A stretch of DNA of 42,255 bases from an uncultured Collinsella sp. (GCA_902464645.1 CABQKL010000004.1:1-42255), one strand, 5' to 3'; shown: positions 16,441-25,894, counted from the first letter of the stretch. A program made the numbers and translations. Notes: a model not told the origin generated them from the sequence alone.

Positions 16441-16801
16441 TTGCATGAAATCGCCGATCGCCTGCCGTGGGCCCTCGGGACCGCCCTCGCGGCGCCCTTC
16501 CCGCTCTTTCCGGACATGGCGTCCTCCGATCTCCCGGGGCCGGCCGACCCGGCCCTCAGGGTATCGGATTCCCAAATTCATCCGTACATGTACGGATGAA
16601 TTTGGGAGGTGTTCGGATGAAGTTGATATTCAAGGGGTGCGGCAGTTGGCAGGAATCTCAAGCGCCCAACCGCCAATCTCCACATTTCTTTGCTAAACTA
16701 GCTTTGCGCGGGAAACCGTGCATAGTTCGGGAGCATGTCCCCCAACTGGATCTAGGTTCGGATGCCGTTGCCCGGACTATTGGTGAAGGTTGGGGGACTT
16801 C
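16441..16801. other. Intergenic region: GC-rich block, long palindrome, no gene
   Basis: It lies between the converging 145-aa and SIR2 genes. The first part (about 16460-16560) is strikingly GC-rich, unlike its neighbours. A 38-bp perfect palindrome follows (separate entry). The remainder (16620-16800) shows no coding frame I can support. This is probably the left junction of the nested defence island. Confidence 0.5.
16570..16607. repeat. 38-bp perfect palindrome plus extra half-site
   Basis: The sequence reads TCCCAAATTCATCCGTACA followed at once by its exact complement, with no loop. A further half-site CGGATGAA lies at 16614-16621, 21 bases (two helical turns) after the CGGATGAA of the right arm (16593-16600). 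This looks like a high-affinity operator or a cruciform-forming site rather than a terminator, since no T-run follows. Confidence 0.7.
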
Positions 16802-18382
16802 CTACTTTCCATAGCGCAAGAAGTCGTAGATGCGGACGCACTTCCGATAATGCGAATCTTTCAACAGAGCCCTCTTCTTGGCAGGGTCGTTTCCCACGTC
16901 AGCCAGTGCCCGCTTCAGCAACGCTTCCAAGTCGTCGACGTCCATCTCTTCCTCTGAAAGGCACGGGATGAACGCGAACGGGCTCTTTGGCGCGCATGCA
17001 TTCGCAAGGCCCTTTATGCTCAGCGACCCTTCGAATCTGCGACGAGTCGCAGGCATCGATTTGCGGAACGTTTCGCTTCGATAGCTATCAATCGAGGTGA
17101 GCGTTGGGAGATAAGTCGCTATGTCCTTACCGACCTCTCCACCGAGTCCGCGCGTGTACTTGAAGACAGGCATGTTGTTGGGCCGTTGGCGCACGTACAT
17201 GTTGAGGTAGTTCTCGACGATGAACTTTGGGTCATAGCGAAGGTTATCGAGCACGATGTCCTCGAAGATATCTTCAGGTGAAATCGGCTTTCCGATGCTA
17301 CTTGGTGACACCGACAGGCCGATGACGATCTTCTGGTCCGGGTCAAGGTCGTTGAGGACATTGTCTATCCCTGAGACGATGATGTCGGAACTCGGGTCGA
17401 TATGCTCCGCAAGCCTGAACACGCTGCCCCTCAACTCGCGGATAAATCGCGTGCTATACATTTTCCGGAAGCTGCGCATCGCATCGTAGATCGACTCGAA
17501 GTCATCCGTGGTGATCTTCGTCATCGAAAGCGTACGGCCACCGAAACTCATAGCAATCTCGCCAACAGAGGTGTCGGTTGCGTGCTGAACGAAGATGAGC
17601 CGCTTGCCCAGCCGTTTGAGCTTGTCATCTGGTAGGCATTCGCAGATGTCACCCAGTATCGACCTGATGTTCTCGTCTTGAATCGAATAACCGAGGAAGA
17701 TGACGGGATACTCGACGAAGAGGGTGAGCAGCTTCGCCGAGAGATACTTCCTCTTCTGCGCGAACTCCGCATAGTCAGCGCTGGTCAGGACGATGCTTCC
17801 CGCCCTCGAGACTGAGCCATGGATCTTGTATATCTCCTGAGAGAAAGCCTGGTCAGAGAACAGGAGGTCGCTTTCTCCGACGTAGGTCGTGAAACCAGGG
17901 AATAGGGTCTCACACATACAGTCATAATTCGTGGTGATGATGCCGGCAACTTTTTCCCTGCCCGCCTTCGCCAGCTTCTCAGTTTCGGCGCTCTCGACGA
18001 GACGAGCTCTCGCGATCTTATCTGCGACGTAGATCTTCATGGGCGAAGCGTCCCCGGTAAGCTCGTCACTGTGATCTTCGCGGAAGGCAGCGAATTCATC
18101 CGATGCAAAGAGCTCGTGGTTTACTTCGCTTTCCATGAGCGTGGCAACGTACGGCAGTTCGGACTCGACCTCGCCGTTCTGGACAGCAATCTTCGCCTGG
18201 CTCTTGAAGCGCGCGAAGGCATATGGGTCGTCAAGCACCTCGGCGCAGATATCCGAAAGCAGCCCCTCCCATCCCGGCGTGCCGCAGTAACGACGGGAGA
18301 GGCCAGAGCCGATGAAGAGAAACGGATAACGCCCGGCATCATCAACAGCTTTGTGGATTATCGATTTGATTCTCTCGTCCAT
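16802..18382 (-). CDS. SIR2-domain (NAD-cleaving type) defence protein
   Basis: 526 residues. The N-terminal half is a SIR2-like domain: nucleotide-binding PFLFIGSGLSRRYCGTPGWE (GSG at 25-27), GIITTNYDCMCE (TTNYD at 150-154), catalytic-His segment IYKIHGSVSRAG (His188), and IFLGYSIQDENIRSIL (231-236). SIR2 domains of phage-defence proteins deplete NAD when triggered. The C-terminal half (about 270-526) is unrecognised and may be the sensor. I chose the ATG at 18382, with AGGAGG 7 bases before it, over an ATG 27 bases upstream. The gene starts 39 bases after a decayed restriction-subunit fragment on the same strand, which suggests it was once cargo in an RM operon. Confidence 0.8.
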   Translation of the reverse strand: MDERIKSIIHKAVDDAGRYPFLFIGSGLSRRYCGTPGWEGLLSDICAEVLDDPYAFARFKSQAKIAVQNGEVESELPYVATLMESEVNHELFASDEFAAFREDHSDELTGDASPMKIYVADKIARARLVESAETEKLAKAGREKVAGIITTNYDCMCETLFPGFTTYVGESDLLFSDQAFSQEIYKIHGSVSRAGSIVLTSADYAEFAQKRKYLSAKLLTLFVEYPVIFLGYSIQDENIRSILGDICECLPDDKLKRLGKRLIFVQHATDTSVGEIAMSFGGRTLSMTKITTDDFESIYDAMRSFRKMYSTRFIRELRGSVFRLAEHIDPSSDIIVSGIDNVLNDLDPDQKIVIGLSVSPSSIGKPISPEDIFEDIVLDNLRYDPKFIVENYLNMYVRQRPNNMPVFKYTRGLGGEVGKDIATYLPTLTSIDSYRSETFRKSMPATRRRFEGSLSIKGLANACAPKSPFAFIPCLSEEEMDVDDLEALLKRALADVGNDPAKKRALLKDSHYRKCVRIYDFLRYGK

Positions 18383-18421
18383 AATCTTTCCTCCTGTACC
18401 AATCGACATGCTCGTGAAATG

Positions 18422-18829
18422 TTATCCCACCAACTTCGGCGAGTGCGGGCTGAAAGCATCGTTGCCGTTCTGCCCGTCGACCAATCCGCACGCGAGACTC
18501 AGCGGCACAACTGCAGCGTTCTCGACCTCCACGCTAAGCACGTAGTGGAAGTCCACCCCCTGGCTCCCACGATTCCGCTCGTAACCAATGGCGGCCAGCC
18601 GGTCGGCTAGTTCGTCTCTCGAAACCAGCTCGTTAGCCTTCACCTTGCAAAGCATGGGTTCAAGTTCGTAAGTGTTTGTCTCGCTGATTGCGTTCCTGTA
18701 GAAGCGGAAATGGGTCGTACGAAAGAGATCTTTATGATGGGAGTACACGTGCCCGTCCTTAATGGCGTAGAAGTAGAAAAGGAACTCACCGCCCTCGTTT
18801 AGCCTGCCGCTACTTTCAAGGAAGCGGTA
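18422..18829 (-). pseudogene. Decayed 3' end of a DUF2357-type restriction subunit (R2-like)
   Basis: The last about 135 codons match the C-terminus of the intact 811-aa protein at 23403-25838 in inverted orientation. Shared stretches include FLESSGRL, FLFYFYAIKDGHVYSHHKDL, NELVSRDELADRL and the end GNDAFSPHSPK.VG; roughly three quarters of residues agree. The match stops abruptly at the YRFLESS codons. The frame stays open further upstream to 19150, but that part matches nothing in the intact protein and looks non-coding. The rest of the gene (about 80%) is gone, so it is a truncation. SIR2 follows 39 bases downstream. Confidence 0.85.
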
Positions 18830-19712
18830 AATTTGTGGCGCTACAACGGAGAGCCGATTACGCTTCCGAAGCGATTTGCCCCACGAGCTGAGTTTATTGA
18901 ATACCACAACGATATGATATTTAAAGGGTAATTGGACTATCTCCCGACCAAACGAGGATTCGGATTGGCTTGCTGAAATGTGGCAGTGCCCTGTTCTAAG
19001 CAACGTATTTGCGATAGAGTCGCGCGGGAACGGTGCTCGGGGCCGTTGCACCAGTAGCAAATTACTTATATCGAGCGATGTGATGCTGCGATTTCGGAAA
19101 TGCTTGCCTGGTTGTGGCGCCGACTTCGAAAAGCTGGTTTTTATTTCCATTACAGCTGAAACAGGCCGTCAAAATTCATGGAAGATCTTTTCGATAGTAA
19201 TGGATGAACTGAGGAGGTTTGTCTGGAGGGTGGATCGAGGTTCAAGATTGTTGCGCTCTGAAACGTTTCAGCTGAGGTCGGAGAGCGATCGCATGAGTCG
19301 ATTTATATTTCGGCAGCGTTGCATCCATAGAAGAGAGAGGGATGCGTATTCGTTTGGCAGCGAGGGCGTGAGTGGGCGGGAACTTCGTGGCGTACAGCAA
19401 TAAGGCTATACCTAAAAGCCTTTGTGTTGAACGGGTTTTCGCGGGAGCGGAGGGTGCGTGCCGCGAGGGACGGTCCGCGGCACGACCGACCCGGCGCGGC
19501 ATCCGGAGCGGACGCGGATGCGGCGCGGACGGCCTCTGACGGGCGAGCATGCGACAGTGGTTGCCCTGCTGGGCGGCAATAAGCTCGAATCGAGCACGAG
19601 CGATTCTTGTCCGGGCGAAGCGTTACAACTGGATTTGTTCTGTTGCCGACTGATCTTGAAGCATGTTGGAAGAAACGAAATTATAATTATTTATTTGTCT
19701 GTATCTATCGAA
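18830..19712. other. Region of about 880 bp without a supported gene
   Basis: It lies between the R2 remnant (minus) and the first methyltransferase (plus). Open frames here show no recognisable protein character. A GC-rich block (about 19440-19560) contains a hairpin, GTGCCGCG (19458-19465) with CGCGGCAC (19476-19483). The base composition then turns AT-rich before the RM operon (about 19675-19700). It is probably junction DNA left by deletion of an earlier RM copy. Confidence 0.5.
19682..19687 (+). promoter_or_regulatory. Candidate -10 box of the RM operon
   Basis: A perfect TATAAT in an AT-rich stretch, 25 bases before the ATG of the first methyltransferase. No -35 at standard spacing is convincing (TTGAAG at 19656 is 20 bases away). 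The start point would be about 15-20 bases before the ATG. Confidence 0.4.
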
Positions 19713-20651
19713 ATGGAGACCGAGCGCGTGGAAAACGAGAGGAACATAACGGCAGTTGACCTTTTCGCCGGCTGCGGCGGAATGTCCCTCGGCTTCGAAA
19801 AGGCTGGCGTCAATGTTGTGGCTGCCTACGACAATTGGGACGCTGCCATTGATGTCTATCGCGCTAACTTCCAGCATCCTGTTTTCAAAAGGGATCTCTC
19901 CGACGTTTCCGTATCCGAGGAAGTTGCCGGCTTCGCTCCGGATATCATCATCGGCGGGCCTCCTTGTCAGGATTTCTCGCAGGCCGGCAAGAGATCCGAG
20001 GATGGTGGGCGCGCAATCCTCTCTGTTAGATATGCCGAGATCATCGCGAGGTGCAAGCCTCGCTTCATCGTTATGGAGAACGTCCCACGCGTTCGAACGA
20101 GCAAATCCATGGAAGCGATTCGGGCCACCCTCAAAGCGCAGGGTTATGGCTTGAGTGGGCGAGTGATGGATGCAAGCCTGTGCGGGGTCCCCCAAGCTCG
20201 CAAGAGATACTTCTTGATCGGATGCCTTGGGGCGCCCGACGGGTTCCTCGACCCATATCTTGAGAAGGGCCTTTCTGACCATCAGATGACAATTCGTGAG
20301 TATCTCGGTAACGAGCTTGGAATTGATTACTACTTCAGAATTCCGCGAAGCTACACGAGGCGGGCCATCTTCAGCATCGACGAGCCCTCGGTCACTATTC
20401 GTGGTGTGGACAGGCCGATACCGCCGAACTACAAGCTTCACCCCAACGACGCGGCGGACCTCAGTCAAGCCCGGTGCTTGACTCCAAAGGAACGCAGTAG
20501 GATCCAGACTTTCCCGGAGTCTTTCAAGTTCTTTGGGAGTAAGACGGATATCAACCAGATGGTGGGCAACGCCGTACCGGTAAACCTTGCCACCTACGTT
20601 GCACGAGCGCTACTAGAGTACAGGAGGGATGTGAGCGATGGACTGCGTTGA
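19713..20651 (+). CDS. DNA cytosine-5 methyltransferase, first of a LlaJI-type pair
   Basis: 312 residues. Motif I is VDLFAGCGGMSLGF (about 15-28), motif IV GGPPCQDFS with catalytic Cys85, motif VI MENVPR, motif VIII QARKRYFLIG, and motif X MVGNAVPVNLATYVA. It transfers methyl from AdoMet to C5 of cytosine in the recognition site and so protects host DNA. The variable target-recognition region is short, as in compact enzymes. It overlaps the second methyltransferase gene by 14 bases, so the pair is translationally coupled. The start is not certain: a GTG at 19728 has GGAG 9 bases before it, while the ATG at 19713 has no ribosome-binding site. The longer open frame back to 19458 runs through non-conserved GC-rich DNA. 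Confidence 0.93.
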   Translation: METERVENERNITAVDLFAGCGGMSLGFEKAGVNVVAAYDNWDAAIDVYRANFQHPVFKRDLSDVSVSEEVAGFAPDIIIGGPPCQDFSQAGKRSEDGGRAILSVRYAEIIARCKPRFIVMENVPRVRTSKSMEAIRATLKAQGYGLSGRVMDASLCGVPQARKRYFLIGCLGAPDGFLDPYLEKGLSDHQMTIREYLGNELGIDYYFRIPRSYTRRAIFSIDEPSVTIRGVDRPIPPNYKLHPNDAADLSQARCLTPKERSRIQTFPESFKFFGSKTDINQMVGNAVPVNLATYVARALLEYRRDVSDGLR

Positions 20652-21525
20652 TCTTTTCTCGGGATGCGGCGGTATGTCGCTCGGATTCCAGAATGCGGGC
20701 TTCAACATAAAGGCGGCGTTTGATAACTGGCAGGCGGCTGTCGACATCTATTCGGCAAACTTCGACCACCCGGCATTCAAATACGATCTTTACGATGCGG
20801 AAGCGGTCCCGAAAATTGAAGAGTATTCGCCGTCGATGATAATCGGTGGCCCCCCTTGCCAGGACTTCTCCATTGCGGGCGCCAGACAGCGCGGCAAAAG
20901 GGCCAATCTCACCATCCGATATGCTGAGATAGTTCGGGACGTCAGACCCGAGTGGTTCGTCATGGAGAATGTTTACAATATCGAGCGGATGGACGTCCTG
21001 CCCGAGGCGCTGGAAATATTCCGCAATGCTGGATACGGTCTCACGAGGCGCGTCCTCAACGCCAGTCTATGTGGTGTGCCTCAGATTCGCAGGCGCTTTA
21101 TCCTTGTCGGTCATCTTGGTGATAAAGATGACTTTCTCGGCGAACTCTTGGATTCAAGGCTGAGCGACAAGCAGATGACCGTCAGGGATTACCTTGGCGA
21201 TTCGCTCGGCACGCAATACTTCTACATGCATCCACGCAACTTCCAGCGTAGGGGCGTCTTCACGATTGACGAGCCAGCGGTAACGGTACGAGGCACCAAC
21301 CGTCCGATACCGCCAGCATATAAGAGGCATCATGCCGACAAGGCTGATATTTCTGAAGGTGTGAGAGCCTTAACATACAAGGAGCGCAGCTATCTGCAAA
21401 CCTTCCCCGAAGAGTTTGAGTTTGTCGGGTCCAAGACAGACATTGAGCAGGCGATTGGCAATGCCGTGCCAGTTAAGCTTGCTGAGTACGTTGCTAGATG
21501 CATAGCTGACTATGCAGCAGATTAA
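20638..21525 (+). CDS. DNA cytosine-5 methyltransferase, second of a LlaJI-type pair
   Basis: 295 residues, paralogous to the first enzyme along its whole length. Motif I is VDLFSGCGGMSLGF at residues 4-17, motif IV GGPPCQDFS with Cys74, motif VI MENVYN (a change from the usual ENV-P/R), motif VIII QIRRRFILVG and motif X AIGNAVPVKLAEYVA. Two different m5C enzymes next to one restriction pair are expected when the target is asymmetric and each strand needs its own methylase, as in LlaJI. The stop is 15 bases before the ATG of the AAA+ subunit gene. Confidence 0.93.
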   Translation: MDCVDLFSGCGGMSLGFQNAGFNIKAAFDNWQAAVDIYSANFDHPAFKYDLYDAEAVPKIEEYSPSMIIGGPPCQDFSIAGARQRGKRANLTIRYAEIVRDVRPEWFVMENVYNIERMDVLPEALEIFRNAGYGLTRRVLNASLCGVPQIRRRFILVGHLGDKDDFLGELLDSRLSDKQMTVRDYLGDSLGTQYFYMHPRNFQRRGVFTIDEPAVTVRGTNRPIPPAYKRHHADKADISEGVRALTYKERSYLQTFPEEFEFVGSKTDIEQAIGNAVPVKLAEYVARCIADYAAD

Positions 21526-21539
21526 TTGTGGTGGTTGCC

Positions 21540-23399
21540 ATGTCCTTTGTCGATGAATGGAATTTGAGCTATCCCATTCCGAATTCTATATATAGCGAGA
21601 ATACGCTATCCGTTCGCGGGAGAACAGTTGGACAAGGTGGTGCTGGACAGTACGAACTCAAAGGTTCAGGCTCTCTTGCAAACGGGGATACGCTGACTGC
21701 AGTTGACATTATCGGACACGCAATCATCTTGGAAGTAGTCGTACCCTCTACTGGGCAAGTTGTCTCCCTTGGCACGCGTTATCCCGTTGCAAAAAAAGGC
21801 GGAAAAGTACGTGTGCAAATACAAGGAGACGGGGCAAAGCGTCCAAATGTCGGCAACTTGTTTGCCGCACTGCTGTTGTTGCCAGTGACGGGCAAAGTAA
21901 ACGATTCATCGCCGTTGCAAGAGGACGGTTTTGCGGAAAGGACATTCTGGATGGATGCAGCCGAAGTAAAGCCTGTGGGCGTCTCCGAAGATGCATATAT
22001 CTTGGAGCTAACGAAACTCTTCTTCGCCACTGGAAGCAGATACAAAGACGGGCAGTTTTCGGGTGCGATAGATTACGACTACAAGTCGAGAATTGACGAT
22101 CTTATTGCCCTTTGCAATCGCGGATGCAAGATGAGGGCTGGTAGCCTGACCACGGCATTCAAGTATTTCGCTGACGTTTACGCAGGGAAACTTGAGTTTG
22201 ATTACAGCGTGGCTGAGTTCATGCGAAACCTCATAGCGAGCCAATTGATTGCCGAAGAGGGCATCGACTACGAACAAGGCGATGACGTGCTGCCCGCAAT
22301 GCATCAACTAATCGACCTTGCTGCAAAGAATTCATCGAAAGCATCAAGCAGAGAGAAGAGGACTTTTCAGCTAAACAACCTTCCAGCTGAATTTAAAACC
22401 GACTTCTCCAGGCGCTACATCACGTCACTACTGGCAAAGCCCTTTGTCATCCTTGCTGGCAACAGCGGAACAGGCAAGACGCGGATTTCCAAGCGTTTTG
22501 CAAAGTACCTTGAGGTCTTGGATGAAGACGGGGAGCCAAACTGGTTGCTCGTCCCGGTCGGTGCCGACTGGACCGACAACACCAAGGTGCTGGGCTTCTT
22601 CAACCCGATTGCAGACGGCGGCAAAGGCGCGTACGAAGAGACCGGCATACTGAGACTCATCGAACGGGCCAACGCTAACCCCGAGGTTCCGTATTTCCTC
22701 ATCCTCGACGAGATGAACCTGAGCCATGTCGAGCGGTATTTCTCAGACTTCCTCAGCCACATGGAGACCATCGGCGAGGATAACCTCATCGTGCTTGATG
22801 GGTACGGCGATGGCGGTGCTGACAGGCTGCCCTATCCGCAGAACCTGTTCGTTGTCGGCACCGTGAACATCGATGAGACCACTTACATGTTTAGCCCCAA
22901 GGTGCTCGACAGGGCAAACGTCATAGAGTTCAAGCCGTCGAAGGCCGAAGTCCTCGCAGGGTTCAAAGCCATCGAGGATGCGCCGGACGTTGCCGTCGCA
23001 GCTTCCGGCGTCCCCCAGGCTTTTCTGCGTCTCGCCAAGGACATATGGGAGGGAGCCAATTACATCAGCGAAGATGATGCTAACGCCATCTTCGAGAAGT
23101 TCGGCAAGCTGTATGAAGAGCTGGAGAAATGCGGCTATGAGTTTGCCTTCCGCACCGTGCGCGAAGTGCGAATGTACGTTAATGCCGCGCACGAGCTTGA
23201 CGGCGAGAACTACGAACTCGAGCGTTCTGTCGATGAGCAGATTGTCCAGAAGGTGCTGCCGAAGCTCCATGGTAACAAGCGTGAGATCGGCAATCTGCTT
23301 AAAAGCCTGAAAGACATATGCGATGGCGAGCTGAGCTCCGTTAAGATAAGCCAGATGGCAGCGAAACTCGATAACGTGCAGTATGCGAGCTTCATCTAG
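21540..23399 (+). CDS. McrB-like AAA+ restriction subunit (R1.LlaJI-type)
   Basis: 619 residues. An N-terminal region of about 290 residues, probably for DNA site recognition, precedes an AAA+ NTPase of the McrB clade: Walker A AGNSGTGKT at about 306-314, Walker B FLILDEMNLSHVERYFSDFL from about 386, and a sensor segment VVGTVNIDETTYMFSPKVLD near 443-462. It should drive NTP-dependent translocation and recruit the nuclease subunit encoded next. An ATG at 21540 is chosen; GTG codons at 21528 and 21531 are in frame and no strong ribosome-binding site decides. The nuclease subunit gene starts 3 bases after the stop. Confidence 0.88.
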   Translation: MSFVDEWNLSYPIPNSIYSENTLSVRGRTVGQGGAGQYELKGSGSLANGDTLTAVDIIGHAIILEVVVPSTGQVVSLGTRYPVAKKGGKVRVQIQGDGAKRPNVGNLFAALLLLPVTGKVNDSSPLQEDGFAERTFWMDAAEVKPVGVSEDAYILELTKLFFATGSRYKDGQFSGAIDYDYKSRIDDLIALCNRGCKMRAGSLTTAFKYFADVYAGKLEFDYSVAEFMRNLIASQLIAEEGIDYEQGDDVLPAMHQLIDLAAKNSSKASSREKRTFQLNNLPAEFKTDFSRRYITSLLAKPFVILAGNSGTGKTRISKRFAKYLEVLDEDGEPNWLLVPVGADWTDNTKVLGFFNPIADGGKGAYEETGILRLIERANANPEVPYFLILDEMNLSHVERYFSDFLSHMETIGEDNLIVLDGYGDGGADRLPYPQNLFVVGTVNIDETTYMFSPKVLDRANVIEFKPSKAEVLAGFKAIEDAPDVAVAASGVPQAFLRLAKDIWEGANYISEDDANAIFEKFGKLYEELEKCGYEFAFRTVREVRMYVNAAHELDGENYELERSVDEQIVQKVLPKLHGNKREIGNLLKSLKDICDGELSSVKISQMAAKLDNVQYASFI

Positions 23400-23402
23400 C
23401 CT

Positions 23403-25838
23403 ATGGACGGCAGCATCGGCGCAATCCGCTTTGCAGCGGATGGAAGAACAATAGCCAGGCTCTACCAGAGCGGTGCGCATGACCGAGTCGATTGGGACGA
23501 GGAACAGCAGACCGGGCTAACCGGGCTGACGTGTTTCGGTCTCAAGCCGGAAGCATCCCAGAATGGCGCTGGTTCAACACCAGCCTTCGCCGTCAAGGAC
23601 GGTCTTGACGGGAGTCCCACGCTTCGAATCAACGAAACCACATGTTATGTGCTCGAATACGAGCGGACCCCTGATGGTGGCCTGCATCCTCGCGCCTCGT
23701 TCCAAAACGAAGGCAAGAATATCAGGTGCGACAGAAACGGCAATAGTGTCACCTTCCAGTTCGTGAACTATCTCGGGCGTTCGAGGATTCGATTCGGCGA
23801 GGAAGCTGATGCGCCGATGCTACAGTTCGAAGTCGTCCCGCTCAAGATTGGCTATGAAGACGATTACATCGAGCTCACCGAGGAGCTTGCCGCAAGGTGC
23901 GCTGCGCTGCTCCTTGACTACTCGGGCTCCACGTCGAACGTTTACAAGCAAGCCGACGAGAATCGCGAGACGCTGCTTGAGCAGTTCGTCTTCCTGCGGC
24001 AGTTCTGCTACGAACCGAACCTCCAAGCCCTCTTCGAGGCGATAAAGAGGAACCCTGATAGGACGCTGGATCACGAGGACGAGCTGCGGTCGGTTGGGGC
24101 TGGCATGCCGTCCCGGAGGTTTTATACGAACCCCTTCTCGAACAGCCGGATGTGGACGCGCTTGAACTGCGGCGGCGATGCGGGAGGCGTCTACCTCCCC
24201 CAGATGGTCAGCGTCACGCGCAAGTACGACCTGCTCGACACGCCCGCCAATCGGTTTGTGAAATTTGCCCTGCATGAGATTGACCGGATCTGCACCTCTC
24301 TGATGACTGTCCTGGATGCCGAGAAGGGCGATACTCGGCAGACGGAGTGTTATCGCGAAGCCGCCGCGCTGCACGCCATGCTGGATACGATACTCAGCGA
24401 CGCCTTCTTCGACGATGTCGGCACCCTGCAGATGATGCCTCAGAACAACCAGGTGTTGCAGAAGCGCGAGGGATACTCGCAGATCTTCTTCGCATATTCC
24501 ATGCTCGATATGGCGCTGCAGCTCGACTGGAAGGGCAAGGATGACATCTACGAGGGCGAATCGAAGAATGTGGCCCTCCTCTACGAGTACTGGATCTTCT
24601 TTGAGCTGTACGACATCGTAAGGGGGATCGAGGGGTGCGAGCCGATAAGCACCGATGACCACCCATTTATCGGGACGAATCCCGACGGTGGGCTGTCAAT
24701 ATCCCTCAAGCAGGGCGTACGCTCCTGCCAGTCATTCCAGATTGCGCAGTGCGGCGCGAAGGTAAACCTCTACTACAACCGCACCTTCTCGCCCCGTGAC
24801 TTTCATGCCACTCGTTACGAGGGTTCGTACTCGAGACCGTTCAGACCCGACTACACGCTCGCGATATTCCCGGATGCTTATACAAACGAGCGAGCCGCAG
24901 TGCAAGATGGAGCTGTTGCATTCGTCCACTTCGACGCCAAGTACCGCATCACCGACTTGACGGGGCTTGTCGGCAAGGATGTGGGCACCGAGGAGGCAGA
25001 GCGCGAGGAACTTAACGAGGAGAAGGCGGCCTCCACCACGAACACCTACAAGCGCGGTGACCTGCTGAAGATGCACACGTACAACGACGCGATACGGCGC
25101 ACGGTTGGCAGCTACGTGCTTTATCCGGGGTCGGGCGAAACGGGCGAGAAGGGCCAATTCCGGCTCTTCGAGGAGATTTTGCCGGGTGTCGGCGCTTTCG
25201 CCATGAAGCCGAGCATCAGCAGGACGGCAGAGAATGCGTTGCGCGATTTCATAGAGAAGGTCATCGGCGAGAACACGGCAAGCAATACGCGGCTGAACCG
25301 GCTGAGCTACTTCACCGAAATGGTTGTGGCTGAGCCTCCAAGCGCGGGCAAGACGGATAGCGACTCCTACGGGCATGGTGGCGAATCGTTCGTGATTGGC
25401 TACATTCGAGGGGACTCTCCCGATGACTACTATCACTTTCTCGAAAGCAGCGGCAGGCTCCGCAAGGGCGGGCGCTTTCTCTTCTACTTCTATGCCATTA
25501 AGGACGGGCATGTCTACTCGCACCATAAGGATCTCTTCCGCACGTCGTGGTTCCGCTTCTATCGGAACGCCATAAGCCAGACGAACACCTACGAGATCGA
25601 GCCTGTGGCGTGTCGCATAACCTCGAATGAGCTGGTTTCGAGGGACGAGCTGGCCGACCGCCTGGCCGACCTTGGCTACGTGCGGGATCGTGGGAATCAG
25701 GGTGCCGACTTCTACTATGTCCTGTCCGTGCGGGTGGAAGATGACGCGGCAGAACCCTTAAGCCTGGGGCGCAGGGCGGTGGATGAACAGAACGGCAACG
25801 ATGCGTTCAGCCCCCACTCGCCAAAGATTGTTGGGTGA
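23403..25838 (+). CDS. McrC-like / DUF2357 nuclease subunit (R2.LlaJI-type)
   Basis: 811 residues. The long N-terminal and middle parts match the DUF2357 type. A PD-(D/E)XK nuclease core is visible with RPFRPDYTLAIFPDA (Asp483) and VAFVHFDAKYRI (Asp511, Lys513). The C-terminal domain (about 670-811) is the part duplicated at 18422-18829. It would cut DNA when engaged by the McrB-like motor. Only 3 bases separate it from the AAA+ gene, so expression is coupled. The frame is intact and all key residues are present, so the four-gene operon appears functional. Confidence 0.85.
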   Translation: MDGSIGAIRFAADGRTIARLYQSGAHDRVDWDEEQQTGLTGLTCFGLKPEASQNGAGSTPAFAVKDGLDGSPTLRINETTCYVLEYERTPDGGLHPRASFQNEGKNIRCDRNGNSVTFQFVNYLGRSRIRFGEEADAPMLQFEVVPLKIGYEDDYIELTEELAARCAALLLDYSGSTSNVYKQADENRETLLEQFVFLRQFCYEPNLQALFEAIKRNPDRTLDHEDELRSVGAGMPSRRFYTNPFSNSRMWTRLNCGGDAGGVYLPQMVSVTRKYDLLDTPANRFVKFALHEIDRICTSLMTVLDAEKGDTRQTECYREAAALHAMLDTILSDAFFDDVGTLQMMPQNNQVLQKREGYSQIFFAYSMLDMALQLDWKGKDDIYEGESKNVALLYEYWIFFELYDIVRGIEGCEPISTDDHPFIGTNPDGGLSISLKQGVRSCQSFQIAQCGAKVNLYYNRTFSPRDFHATRYEGSYSRPFRPDYTLAIFPDAYTNERAAVQDGAVAFVHFDAKYRITDLTGLVGKDVGTEEAEREELNEEKAASTTNTYKRGDLLKMHTYNDAIRRTVGSYVLYPGSGETGEKGQFRLFEEILPGVGAFAMKPSISRTAENALRDFIEKVIGENTASNTRLNRLSYFTEMVVAEPPSAGKTDSDSYGHGGESFVIGYIRGDSPDDYYHFLESSGRLRKGGRFLFYFYAIKDGHVYSHHKDLFRTSWFRFYRNAISQTNTYEIEPVACRITSNELVSRDELADRLADLGYVRDRGNQGADFYYVLSVRVEDDAAEPLSLGRRAVDEQNGNDAFSPHSPKIVG

Positions 25839-25894
25839 TCATCTGGTCATTTTCAGAGTAGCGGTAACATCTACGGGCGCGCGAGGGGCAACGC

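Noticed and set aside
18830..19150. N-terminal extension of the R2 remnant as a real 242-aa gene
   Set aside because: The extension has no similarity to the intact R2 and lacks a ribosome-binding site; the open frame seems to be chance.
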